Positions 13,323-23,410 of a stretch of 64,000 nt of DNA are shown piece after piece. A program made the position numbers and the translations under genes. The notes below the pieces were generated by a model, which worked only from the letters and a program-made list of their open reading frames with translations, had not been told where the DNA came from and searched no databases. The DNA lies in assembly GCF_905475345.1 (NCBI RefSeq), contig NC_066589.1:10316001-10380000 (forward strand), given 5' to 3'. The stretch comes from Vespula vulgaris. Lineage: Eukaryota; Arthropoda; Insecta; Hymenoptera; Vespidae. Position 1 is the first letter of the stretch, and each line of letters opens with the position of its first letter.

Positions 13323-14177
13323 CGGATTCTTCGAGCTTGCTTTTGAGCGTTGCATGGCGGGTCATGATTATTGTTCCAGGCAGCTGCAGCGGCGGCCGCA
13401 GCATCGCCATTGCTAAAGACGCCGCTCTCGACGGCACAGCAAGCGACTTATGCAGCTGCAGCGACCTACACGGCGGTGGCTGCGCGCGCATACGGCGCAG
13501 CTGCAGCGGCAGCACAACCGGTCGCAGGATATGCCGCAGTCGCGGGGTGAGTATATCACGCGCCACCTACGACGAGCCCTTTGCCCTCTCCTAAAGCTCC
13601 CGTCCTAATTGTTCATCTCGCTCCTCGAGACGTCTCTATCTATATCGGACGGCTGCGTTCGTTCGAACGATGAGATCTCCCTATATTTGCGTGTAATTTC
13701 GATGAAGCCATATTTTCTTTTGTAAACGAGTCGATCGACTTGCAGAAAGAATCGTCATCGTGGGCGAGCTCTTAGAAGTCGCAGATTCGAGGAGACGCCC
13801 GATCGCCAGTCCTTCCTTCCCGGCGAAAATCCCGATGAAAAGTTGTAAACGAATCACGGCCTCGTTCGTATATCCCATTATTTTTACTTTCCTTCTCTAC
13901 CTCTCGTATCTACTCTCGTACCTACTCCATGCTCCTCGATCGCCAGCCCGATCGGTCGGCTCGAGCAACGTCTCTGACCGATCGTTATGATTTTACAGTT
14001 ACGGACGCGAGTACGCCGACCCTTATCTCGGACACGGCATCGGTCCGGTGGCAGGATACGGGGTAAGAGATCGGTGCATGAACGTATAGAGAAGCATCGA
14101 CCGACGGTCAACTATAATTATCTTTCTTTTAGGCAACGGTCTATAGAGGCGGGTACAACAGATTTACGCCGTATTAA
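5828..14177 (+). CDS. Rbfox1: Rbfox1/A2bp1 RNA-binding splicing factor, C-terminal exons only (5' part outside window)
   Basis: Rbfox proteins bind (U)GCAUG in pre-mRNA through one RRM and control alternative exons. The RRM is not in this window; these are the exons for the Ala/Tyr-rich C-terminal domain. Exons read: 5828-5968 (uncertain link), 8144-8297, 9392-9455, 10690-10710 (21-nt microexon), 13380-13546, 13999-14062 and 14133-14177 (stop TAA 14175-14177). From 8144 onward every junction keeps phase. The chain reads AALRGVAIQRGRVG, then VYYDPFLAAHAATQDPNYRLQ (in part), SPLLKTPLSTAQQATYAAAA, GYGREYADPYLGHGIGPVAG and ATVYRGGYNRFTPY-stop. The ending YRGGYNRF-PY, the RGxxxRGR block and the VYYDPF block are hallmarks of vertebrate and insect Rbfox C-termini. 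Musashi/Rbp6 was considered because it is also Ala-rich, but the YRGGYNRF-PY terminus favours Rbfox. Family identity is sure; the exact isoforms are not. Confidence 0.88.
8032..8095 (+). repeat. (GAAA)n polypurine tract
   Basis: A near-perfect GAAA array, interrupted by one TGAA, lies 48 nt before an Rbfox1 exon. It occupies the region where a branch site and pyrimidine tract would normally sit. Confidence 0.9.
8124..8128 (+). promoter_or_regulatory. GCATG Rbfox core motif before Rbfox1 exon 8144
   Basis: GCATG ends 15 nt before the exon at 8144. GCAUG is the core recognised by Rbfox RRMs; bound directly upstream of an exon it usually promotes skipping. A five-base match alone is weak, but it is one of three sites beside Rbfox1 exons. 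Confidence 0.4.
8144..8297 (+). CDS. Rbfox1: Rbfox1 exon, RG/Ala-rich block
   Basis: The acceptor is GTTTCAG at 8143 and the donor is GC|GTAAGT at 8298. In the phase that fits the downstream exons it reads AALRGVAIQRGRVGAARAAF and then an Ala/Pro-rich run ending HPFAPA. LRGxxIQRGR corresponds to the YRGAHLRGRGR nuclear-localising RG segment of vertebrate Rbfox. The intron before it carries a long GAAA tract and a GCATG 16 nt from the splice site (see separate entries). A second frame of the exon is also fully open. Confidence 0.85.
9392..9455 (+). CDS. Rbfox1: Rbfox1 exon, VYYDPF block
   Basis: A 64-nt exon with acceptor CTTTTTCAG and donor ACAG|GTGAGA. It joins in phase to the exon ending at 8297 and encodes VYYDPFLAAHAATQDPNYRL plus Q. 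This aligns with VVYQDGFYGADIYGGYAAYR of vertebrate Rbfox. Confidence 0.85.
10690..10710 (+). CDS. Rbfox1: Candidate 21-nt Rbfox1 microexon (AKAPALE)
   Basis: GTGTTTCAG precedes and GTAGGA follows a 21-nt stretch encoding AKAPALE. It is a multiple of three and phase 0 on both sides, so it can be skipped or included without changing the frame between YRLQ (9455) and AAAAAAAASPLLK (13380). A second possible acceptor (CTTTTCAG) lies about 20 nt upstream. Small in-frame neural cassette exons are common in this family, but transcript evidence is needed. Confidence 0.5.
13279..13320 (+). repeat. (CT)n microsatellite before Rbfox1 exon
   Basis: About 20 uninterrupted CT units on the sense strand, ending 59 nt before the exon at 13380. 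In RNA this is a long CUCUCU tract of the kind bound by PTB-like proteins. Confidence 0.9.
13351..13356 (+). promoter_or_regulatory. TGCATG Rbfox site upstream of Rbfox1 exon 13380
   Basis: A perfect TGCATG lies 23 nt before the 3' splice site of the poly-Ala/Tyr exon, between it and a long CT repeat that would suit PTB-type repressors. Upstream UGCAUG typically causes exon skipping when Rbfox is abundant. Confidence 0.55.
13380..13546 (+). CDS. Rbfox1: Rbfox1 exon, poly-Ala/Tyr block
   Basis: The acceptor is TTGTTCCAG and the donor GCGGG|GTGAGT. It encodes eight Ala, then SPLLKTPLSTAQQATYAAAA, TYTAVAARAYGAAAAAAQPV and AGYAAVA, ending in the split Gly of GYGREYADPY. Such low-complexity Tyr/Ala repeats drive higher-order Rbfox assembly in the known family. 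A CT-repeat and a TGCATG lie just upstream. Confidence 0.88.
13999..14177 (+). CDS. Rbfox1: Rbfox1 last two coding exons and stop
   Basis: Exon 13999-14062 encodes YGREYADPYLGHGIGPVAGY plus G; after a 70-nt intron, exon 14133-14177 encodes ATVYRGGYNRFTPY and TAA. Both junctions are in phase. The C-terminal YRGGYNRF-PY is a near-invariant family signature, so this is the true 3' coding end. TGCATG lies 12 nt into the short intron between them. Confidence 0.92.
14075..14080 (+). promoter_or_regulatory. TGCATG Rbfox site downstream of Rbfox1 exon 13999
   Basis: A perfect TGCATG begins 12 nt after the donor of exon 13999-14062 in a 70-nt intron. Downstream UGCAUG typically enhances inclusion of the preceding exon. 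It fits auto- or cross-regulation by Rbfox. Confidence 0.55.
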
Positions 14178-14405
14178 ATGAGACCTTAGAGAGAGGGGAT
14201 CGGCAAGGAACGCGACCAGAAATCGCGGCCAGTAACGCCGCGAGAACAAGAGCAGCGGCGGTACATGCGTTCGCGCACACGCATACACGATTACACCGAC
14301 GCGGGTAGAGGCGCACACATCCGACGTTACACGCAAAGCACATCGACGAGAAAGAAGCGACGCCTGGACCCTCTGCGCCTGCCAACGTTCGAGAGCAGCT
14401 GTTCC

Positions 14406-14480
14406 TCGTTCCACCAGCACCACCGCAACAACCACCGTCACCACCGCCGTCACCACCGCCGTCACCACCGCCGTCACCAG
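14406..14480 (+). repeat. CACCACCGCCGT tandem repeat in Rbfox1 3' UTR
   Basis: At least three near-perfect copies of a 12-bp unit follow a looser CAC-rich stretch, about 230 nt after the Rbfox1 stop. It gives long His/Arg or Val/Thr open frames by composition only. Confidence 0.75.
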
Positions 14481-16735
14481 TGACAGAAAACGTCGTCGAT
14501 CGCGCGTTTCAAGATCAATCCCACGCTCTTTTTCTTCTCGAACATTTGCGTTTCCGAGATCGAAAGGACTGAGAGAGAGAGAGAGAAAGAGAGAGGAAAG
14601 AGAGAGCCTATCGCTTCTCTCCTTTTTCCCCGCCTTTCTCGCCGTTATTTATTTATCGAAAGCAGTCTCGACGATAGGAGAAGAAGGACGCAAACACACA
14701 CACACGGACGGACGGACGATCGCCGGAAACGATAGTCTCTAGAAGAAGCATCGATGTCTCCTGGAAAACCGATTCGCGTCCTTTCAGAGCGCTGAACGAT
14801 GAACGCAGCCGGACGTTGCACAGGGTCTCAACAGGGTCTAGTCAGACACTCTCTCTCTTACCGGTTCCTAATCGAAGCACCACCGATTTTTAAACGTCGC
14901 AAATATAGATCGTCCTAGATCCGATTCGCTGGAAAGACAAATTTCGACTTGAAAGCGTACTCAATACTCTCTGGCAAGGCGAACCGAAGGAATCGGCACG
15001 TACCACCTAATTCTACATCTTCCTTCGAAATGTTCGTTCGCCTTTCCATTTTCCTTGTCCCCCTTTCTTTTCTTTTCTTTTCTTTTCTTTCTCCTTTCTC
15101 TTTTTCTTTTCTCTCTTTATCCCCTCTTTCCTCGTTATATCTCTTACCGCCGTACTCTACAAACGATAGAATTTACGTCGAAAAACCAAATCGAAACGTA
15201 CGCGTTACTTGCGCGAATCGCACCGCACGAGCGCACGGAACGTTTGCGTTTAGTTTCATTGGGCGGGCTTCGACTCGCTCGCTACTTTTATTATTAACTA
15301 TTAATATTATTATAATTTTATTATTATTATTTTATCATTGTCATTATTACTATTATTAGATCGCGCGAAAGATCTCTCAGTCGGGAAGATACGAAAATGC
15401 AAAGGAAGGACGATGGTCAGGATTTTTTTATCGTCTAAGAGAGAGCGTGCGCGCGTTCGTCGCTGCTAAGTTTTAACGTTCGAGGAAACGCGGCCGTAAC
15501 GACGTCGCGTCGACCGTCGTACGTCTATCGTCCAAAGAGCGGTTTTTCGAACGATCGGGAAAACTCGGCAGGAGGGAAGATATCGACGCTGAGCGATTTG
15601 CGCGTGCGTCTCGCGTACTTCGAATTCACCGTAAAAAGACGTTTTTATCTTTGTGTATATTTTTGATACGTCCTTCTTTGTTTGATACACGACTGCTCGA
15701 TATGCTCGACATATTTCTCGGACCGCCTATCCTCTTCGCAACAGACACGTTCACGCACACACGCATAACTCTTTATGAATTTTTGTAGAAACGTTTTGGT
15801 ATCGCATTCGCGATTATCATCCTTACGGATTTACGTTAGTCAGACCGGACGTCGAGTGAACGCGCTTTTAAAAAGAATCGCGGACGTTTTTAATATTCGA
15901 TCGTAATAGACGGTTTGATATCTTAATGGATTTAGCGAGGACGATCGCACGTTACTTTCTCTCGATATGTCTCGCGAGTTCCTTTCTCGAGGCACGTCTT
16001 ATCCGTTGGAATTATCATCGAGGTTCGTTATCCTTTGCTCGCTTTCTCCCGATCGTAGTCGAGAATCGACGTTATCGCTAAAGGAGGGAAGACAAAGTCA
16101 AAGTTACGCTTACGATGGATCAACACGAAATGGAAATTGAACGCACATTGAGACGAGTGAGAACGATGTATCACCATACGCCCTTACCTTTTAAGTTATA
16201 GTTAGCCCGCGAGGATTTATCTAATATTATACGTAAGCAAATAAGAAATCTCGCACGAGAGAATAACGGGAGAGAGACGGACGTCGCAGAACTCTAGAGA
16301 GAGAAAAGCGGAGGAACAAAGAGAAAGAGGACGGCTAAACGATGGAAAGAAAATGCGAGGGGAATACGAAGTAGCCAAATATGACGAAAGATTTATCTTT
16401 ATCTATCCAACGGCTGGAGTAGTCTCCTGGCCGTTATTTTACGTTTTAGTTTTTAAATCTCCTTAGAATATTAGAATAAAGCTAACGACGCATAGCTCTC
16501 TATCTCGGTAAATCTCTCGAGATGGACGAAAGAAGAAGAGGAAGGAAGGGGTCTTTCTTGCGTGTGCGTGAATGCCAGTTATATAAATGTGTAAATAGAG
16601 AACGATCGATCGTCGAGCACAAAATAAGCCGAAGAACGTAGCCGAAGAAGACTCAAGATATACTCATAATTTTCTCGTAAACGTTAAGATTGACGAGTCG
16701 GTAGATCGTAAAGAAATTCAACGCAAATACATACA

Positions 16736-16795
16736 CACACGCGCGCGCGCGCGCACACACACACACACCCACCCACCACACACACCACACACACG
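16736..16795 (+). repeat. Alternating AC/GC microsatellite
   Basis: ACACAC, GCGCGC and ACACAC runs form about 60 bp of mostly alternating purine-pyrimidine DNA of a kind able to adopt Z-form. Confidence 0.8.
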
Positions 16796-17644
16796 AAATG
16801 AAAACGTGTAAGAGGTAATCTTAGCTGCTATGCGATTACGGTTACGATTAGGATTAGAATTACGATTACGATTATACAATAACGATAAACTTTATTCTAC
16901 CAAGAGGATAGCTCGAGAGGATGGTTATCGTCAAAGTCGATGATCGATCCTTCTTTCGAGGAAGATCAAAAAAAAGGATCGAAGAACGAAGAGAGCCGCT
17001 ATAGTATTTAGTCGATAGATGAAAGTTGATTAATTCCATTTGGAAATTTTGAAAATTTCGAAAGAACGCGTCTCGAACGAACGAATCTGCTTTGGGAGTT
17101 AATTCTGTGTAATGTGAACTGTGACTAAAATTTATACTTACTCGTAATCGATATCTTTATCGGGGTAGGCTATTATTATTAAATAGTTGCTAGAGATTAA
17201 GTCAAGCTCAAATTAGGAAAAGCGCGTCACGAGTGCACAACCAAATCTTTCGTTCTTCTCTTTCTTTTCCTTTGGTTTTTTTCTTTATCTTTCCGTCTCT
17301 CTTTTCCCCTTTTCTTTCCTTTTTCTTTTTTCGTTTCTGTTTTTTTCAATATACGATCGTATCGTGTCTCTTCTTTCTTCTTTACCTCTCGACTTTTGTC
17401 TTTGGCCGATAGAAGAGCGTAAAGACGATTATTAATTCCATCGTCCTTTCCGTTTTATCCCGAGCCTATTAAAACCTTTGGTCCATCGCCGAACGGGAAG
17501 AAAAAAATTCTAATAAGAAAGATCAAGAACCTGAACGAATCTGCATTAATTTCGTTTCTATTGATCTCATAGTTTTTCGCGTCGGGTCGTATCGAATCAA
17601 TTTTAGCGAGAATAAAAATGAAAAGAAAGGAAAAGAAAAGAAAA

Positions 17645-17647
<3 letters not shown>

Positions 17648-17686
<39 letters not shown>

Positions 17687-17692
17687 AAAACA
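17648..17692 (+). repeat. (GAAA)n microsatellite
   Basis: About ten GAAA units in the region downstream of Rbfox1. It is the same motif as the tract at 8032-8095. Confidence 0.85.
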
Positions 17693-18383
17693 AAGAGATA
17701 AGCGAGCAGTGTATAAAGTTATTCAATGATACGCACCGTATGTTATACGTATAAATCTTACAACTAGCTATATAAAACATTAATTACCATTAAAGGGAAT
17801 TTTTAAATGAATTTAGATGAATACATGACGTAATGACACATCTAACGAGCAACATATCCTAGCGTATTAGGCATGGCGTTAACCGAGATCTCTCTGTGCT
17901 TTTTACCGTCTTAGTCCTACGAGAGAGTCGACGTTGCGCGAAATGGCAAAAAAGAAGGCAAAGTACGATCAACGCGCATACAAACTCATTCACACGTAAT
18001 ACTCGAATGGAGTCGAAGTCGTCTTCTCGAAAGAGACTACTTCTACTTCTACGATAAGAAGAAAGAAACAAAATTATATGTATGTATATATATATATATA
18101 TAAAAAAATATAAATAAATATATATATATATGTATGTATATACACACACGAAAATAGATAGCGTAAACGCAACGATATAAAATGAAGGTAACTTGGGCCG
18201 AACGACAGGGAAAATTTCAACGCTCTTCTAACGAACGATCTTTGGCAAAACGATCGTGCCCGTTTTCGAGTAATCGCAAAAGAAAATGTTAGAAAAAGAA
18301 TAAAAATATGTAATACGTGAAAGAGGAATGTTCCATGACATTAAGGCGTTACAATGATTATTACCTATATTTAGGTCGAAGAT

Positions 18384-18384
<1 letters not shown>

Positions 18385-18428
<44 letters not shown>

Positions 18429-18430
18429 TG
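18385..18430 (+). repeat. (TGCG)n microsatellite
   Basis: About eleven perfect TGCG units. The array is alternating purine-pyrimidine and CpG-dense. Confidence 0.9.
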
Positions 18431-19737
18431 AGTGAATGAATGTAAAAAGTTTATCGTGTCCTTGTGCGTCTGTATGTTTGATGTCGCACCCGAGAGTGCG
18501 AGAGTGTGTGTAATAACGCGTATGAGTGAGATGAGAGAAAACGCATCTCGCGTACCTCCACGAATCAGCAACACTTTTTTTTCTTCTCGTCTTTAAAACG
18601 TAGCACGAAGATGGCGAGCTAACGCCGGCCCGCGCGCCGCTGTTCGAGATCGTAAATTATAAATGAATGAATTCACATAATTATATTCTTCATTATTAAT
18701 AACGTTATTATTAATTAAATCGTAACGTGAAAGTAAAGAGGAAAGATGACAAAACGAAAGATGGTAAAGGAATAATCAGCGAGACGCGAATAAAGCACGA
18801 GCGAACGAGCGACTTGGACGAGCGATATCTGTAAATTTTCTTTTTGTTTTTCTCTCTCGGCGCGCAAAACGACATAAACACATATTTATACATATATTCT
18901 GGTAGATGTGATTCGCGAACGGATACGACGCAACCCAAACGCTTCGTCTTCGTTCGCGAATTCGCAAAAGACATTTTCACAGATTCACAACGCGACTCGG
19001 TTCGTTTCGTTTCCTTTTTTACGCGCCAAAGCGCGCGCGATACGTTGAGAGCGACTAAAGAGAAAAAAATACACGAGATACATATACATGTATATATATA
19101 TATATGTATGTATGTATGTACGTATGTATATATCTACACAAACACAAAAACAAGAGAGGAGAGAGAGAGAAACGTGAGAAAATTGCGAGCGAACAGGGAA
19201 TACAATCATCTCGAACTTTAGTTGCAAAATATTGATAGGGATAAAAGGTGTCGTTTGTGACACCTTTGTCATTGTCTGATTTGATGATATTTTCTAAGTC
19301 TGGACCAGTTGTTAGGTTCTTATTACTCCCATAGCGACTTCTTATGGCGTATTTTCTCTGTATATTGTCAATGTTTATTATTAAATATTTTTCAAATAAA
19401 AAATAGTCCTCTTCTACCGTTTGTCCATCGGAATCGGAGATTCGACTCGTCGTTCGTCGAATATATTATCCACTGAAAATTTGTCGCAAGGATGCGAGAT
19501 AGAATACATGCGTACGTAAAATGATAAATAAGTAATCGATTAATTTCGGACTTTCTCCGAGGAACTTTATTCGGCTGCAGATATCTATGTACGAGATAAT
19601 TGCAAGTGCATATACGGGTGACATTGTAAATATCGTACTCGCACGTGTATGCGCAATCCAGACGCGTACAGATAATCGTCGATAGCATCATCAGGGTCGA
19701 GGCTGACTGGCTGACTAGGTGGTTGGTTGGCTGGATG

Positions 19738-19777
19738 GCCGACCGATCGGTCGGTCGGCCGGCCGGCCGGCCGGCCG
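19738..19777. repeat. GC-rich palindromic cluster (CCGG/GGCC)n
   Basis: CCGACCGATCGGTCGG, itself a perfect palindrome, runs into five GGCC units. The whole is highly self-complementary and could extrude a hairpin or cruciform. It sits in gene-free DNA. Confidence 0.8.
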
Positions 19778-21813
19778 TATCGACGTTGGCAGAGGCGCCG
19801 CGAAAAACTCTCCCGCTCTTCCTACATTTTCACCTTAGTAGCTTCGTGGCCGGGCCGTCGATAGCACACAGCTACCTGTCGATCGCACGCGTCTTCCGCC
19901 GACCGACGCGAGTCCTTACCTTTTGTTTTCTTCTTTTTCCTTTTTTCTTTTCTCGTTATTCAGATCGATCCTCTCGTTGAATCTTATTTGGAAAATATCC
20001 AAATAATCGAAGCTTCCTCGGTTCCTCGTTTTTGGCAGTCCTACATTTGCTACCTCGCGAAATCGAAAGAATAAATCGAAAGAACAACGAACTATTCCTC
20101 GAATCACGTCGAAGGAAGGCCGAGGCGATAAAGTCGACGCGTGCGCGCGCCTGCGAATGTGCTGGTGCGCATTCCTCGATTATTACTCCAATTCCGATCG
20201 CGTTAGTCACTGGTTTTCCCATTAAAAGCCGCGGAATCGAACGAAATCGACGAGATCGTACGCTTTTCTCGGGATATTTGGTAAAAGAAAAGTAACGAAG
20301 AAATAAAGAGAGAAAAGTATCGAGCATGAAGATATTCGGAGAACCTTCGAAGAGGACGACAAAGTGACGATTGCGATCGGAAACGGTGAGTATTTTCTTC
20401 CGGTCGAGGCTCTTATCGCGAGCGGCTCTACCGAGCGAGAAAAAAAATCAGAGATCGACGAGCGAGCGAAGAGGGGATAAAAAAGAATCGTTTGCTCTCT
20501 CAATCGATTCGCTTCGGGATCGATCGTGTTACGGATACAACAATATTTTGCCTCGTTCCCGTTAAATAACAACCATTTTAAAATAAGATCACATGTCCTG
20601 GATCGTAAGGATCTTTTCAAATCCTCGAAGCTTGCAGGATCGGGGACGGGAGGTCTTCGACGGGCCCTTGCCACTTGAAAATACCCAAACGACGTCGCGT
20701 GCGCGCACCTCGACGGATTGATAAAAACCTATCTCCGATTGCGAGTGTTTGCTTAAGTGTACCAGAACGAGGTTATTCGGTTACTCGCAAAGACACGCAA
20801 GGGAAAAGATAAGTGGATATGTAGGCTTAAACGCGACGAATCGAGTGAAAATGGTCCAACCGATTCCTACGAAATCATCGAAATTCAATTGTCGAATTCA
20901 AAATGTCCGTTCGCTCGCACGATCGATTTGGTCTACCCGGGGTGGAGGAAAGCGATAAAAAAGAGAGGAGATAAAGTAAAATAAAAGAGAACGTAGGAAA
21001 GCACGGAAGAGCAATTAGTAGTAAAACTCGTTAATGGAAAGAAGAATAGACCCGTTAGATAAGATTCTCTGATAGCCGCGCGTACATACCTACCTGTTGA
21101 CACTACGTCTTCTCGTTATCGGCCAGATAAGATTTCTGCGTCTTTGTCGAACCGAACATCAGTAGAATACACGAATTCGAGCGGTACAGCGGGAGAAGAA
21201 CGACCGAAAAAAGAGTCATATCAAAGGGAGAAGGAGGATTTTTCGATTTTCCTTTGATATTTCTCGTTCGTGGATTCTCTCGCTCCCTCCTTTAATTTCC
21301 TCCGAAAGATGCCCGTTCCCGAAGCGTAACGCGACGCGTGCTTCGCTCGCGCTAAGCTTCAAACCGAAGGGTGAGTTTGAAGAAAAATAATAATAACTGC
21401 GTCGACGATGACGTTCGTTCGTTTCTCGATAGATGCTTATCCGAGGATGGCGTTAGAAATACATCGAAAGGCGATAGAGTACCAGCGAAACGAGGAAGAA
21501 AGTCGAATCGATCGATCGTAGGATCGTTGAATTCGTTCGGTCGTTTCCATTTTTCTCGCGTTTCTTTTCTTTCGCTGTTAGGAATGACGCCATCGGGATC
21601 GTTGTGCAACAGAGAAACATTGCGAAATATCGCTCCGTCGCTTTTCCGCTCTTCTGAACGAAAACGTGTCTTCCGTGTTACGTAAAAAAAAGAAAAAAAG
21701 AAAAAAGAAGAAAAAGAAAAATATAAAGATCTGCCGTAGGCCATTGTGTCGTCGCGATCGGTCGCAACGCGCAGCAAACGTCGCGTCGTTCCAACGCAAC
21801 GAAATCGTATTGT

Positions 21814-21858
<45 letters not shown>

Positions 21859-23146
21859 CTGTCTCTTCATCTTCTTCGTTTCGTTCTTTCGACGGAAAGA
21901 CGATCGAAAGAGAACAAGGAACGTCGAGACTCGGGACTCAAAGATCGAAGCTTCCGAGGAAAAGGAGGATGTTTCTGCGACGACAAGTAAAGAGCGCAGC
22001 TTATCGCGATAAATTCTGAAAATAGTCGCGTCATCGCGCTAATTTTCCGCGACGCGCCGCGCCGCGAGTAAATAATTTTTCTCCTATAAACTAGCGTGAG
22101 CAAAGCGGAGCAACGAATAATTCGTTCGGTCGTTCTCGTCGTATTCGAACGAACTTTTCGGTTGTTGCAATTAAAACGCGGGTTAATCAGTAGATATCGC
22201 GATACGATCAACATTTCGGCACGATCGTGCGGCTTTCATGCTTAATCAAATATCGTTATCGTCGTCCGATATAGCGAGCGTACACCTTGGCGCTGCCGAC
22301 CTTGCTTGCCTTCTTTCACTTTGCTTTTACCTTACAGCTCGTTGCGTTTCGATCGCGTCGAGAAGAAAACGTCGAGGGAGAAAGAGAGAAAAGAGGAGAG
22401 AACGAACGGGGGGATACGAAGGGATGCGGGTAAGGGTTTCCTTGTCCGTCGATCGAGAAGCTTCGAGGGCATCGATGAAGAACGGTCATTAATCATTCCT
22501 ATACGAGATAACGTGGAAGATGCGACGCGAGAGCCCTGCATGATTCCTCGAATGCGCGCGACATTGGTATCGCGATAAATTCCATTTACGGGTAATTAAG
22601 TTTATCTCTAGCGGTAATAAATAATAAATAGCGTAAGCTTCGCGAAAAGGCAAGGACGGGAAAAAGAAACGCGTGACTTCGTTAGGCGTTCGGTTGCTCG
22701 AACTCGTGCAAAGCTATTTAACCATCGCCGAAGAGAAAGACAAGAGTTTTTCATTTTCTAGGCGTGTAATACAAACGTGTAGCTACCGATTAGATATCCG
22801 ATCCGATCGAGTGTATCTCGAGAACGACAAACGATACACGAAACGTTATTAACTCGACAAAAGGATTACGTCAGGGTTTAGCTAATTTTTATAAAAAGAC
22901 CCTCGGCGATTTGGGGGGTGATGAGTCTGAAAGGCCAAGGTCATGGAAGGAAAAGAATACTCCGGTATCGGGCGAGAAGGCGCTAATACGTTGAAACGAC
23001 GAATCTTAATACGAACGAATAGTAAACGTCGTTAGCACAATCATGTGACCGTTCGAGGCGATCGCGCGGCACGTGGTTCGAACGACGAAATAGCAAGAAA
23101 TTTCATAGCCCTTCGTCGGAGCTCGCTCGATCGCTCCTGCTTCTCC

Positions 23147-23201
23147 TCCTCCTCGTCGTCGTCGTCGTCCTCCTCCTCCTCCTCCTCCTCCTCCTCCTCC
23201 A
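23147..23201 (+). repeat. (TCC)n/(GTC)n trinucleotide repeat
   Basis: TCC, then GTC, then TCC units lie about 160 nt upstream of the coding exon of the first kinase. The translated poly-Ser/poly-Gly frames here are repeat artefacts. Confidence 0.85.
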
Positions 23202-23410
23202 GCATCGCGAGCGAACGCGAACGTAGCCAAAGTGTGCTAACGAAGAATAGATAAAGGAATATGAGCTCGATGGGTTTCAGTCGGTCGCCGACGAGCAGAC
23301 GATCGCGGTCGCTCGTTGATCGCGCGTGAGATTAAGGAAAAACGAATACTCGTGATTTCAGGGGTAAAGTAAAGAGACTTTCTTCGAGACATGCGTTGGG
23401 CGAGAGAAAC

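Larger units (their letters stand above)
10711..13379. other. Rbfox1 intron, repeats only
   Basis: Apart from GA/CT repeats (about 11153-11182, 12899-12916, 13068-13090 and 13279-13320) I see no conserved coding segment. The intron ends with a CT repeat and a TGCATG. Confidence 0.55.
14178..23361. other. Rbfox1 3' UTR and intergenic region before the kinase pair
   Basis: No protein gene was recognised in this 9 kb. The 3' UTR starts at 14178; possible AATAAA signals occur near 16485, 17612, 18300 and 19397, and I cannot say which is used. The stretch carries many repeats. Candidate noncoding first exons of the downstream kinase could end at strong donor-like sites near 20385 (AACG|GTGAGT) or 21370 (AAGG|GTGAGT), pairing with the acceptor at 23361; this is speculative. 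Confidence 0.5.

Noticed and set aside
13337..14177. Musashi/Rbp6 identity for the Ala-rich gene
   Set aside because: Musashi proteins are also Ala-rich, but the ending YRGGYNRF-PY with the RGxxxRGR and VYYDPF blocks matches Rbfox.
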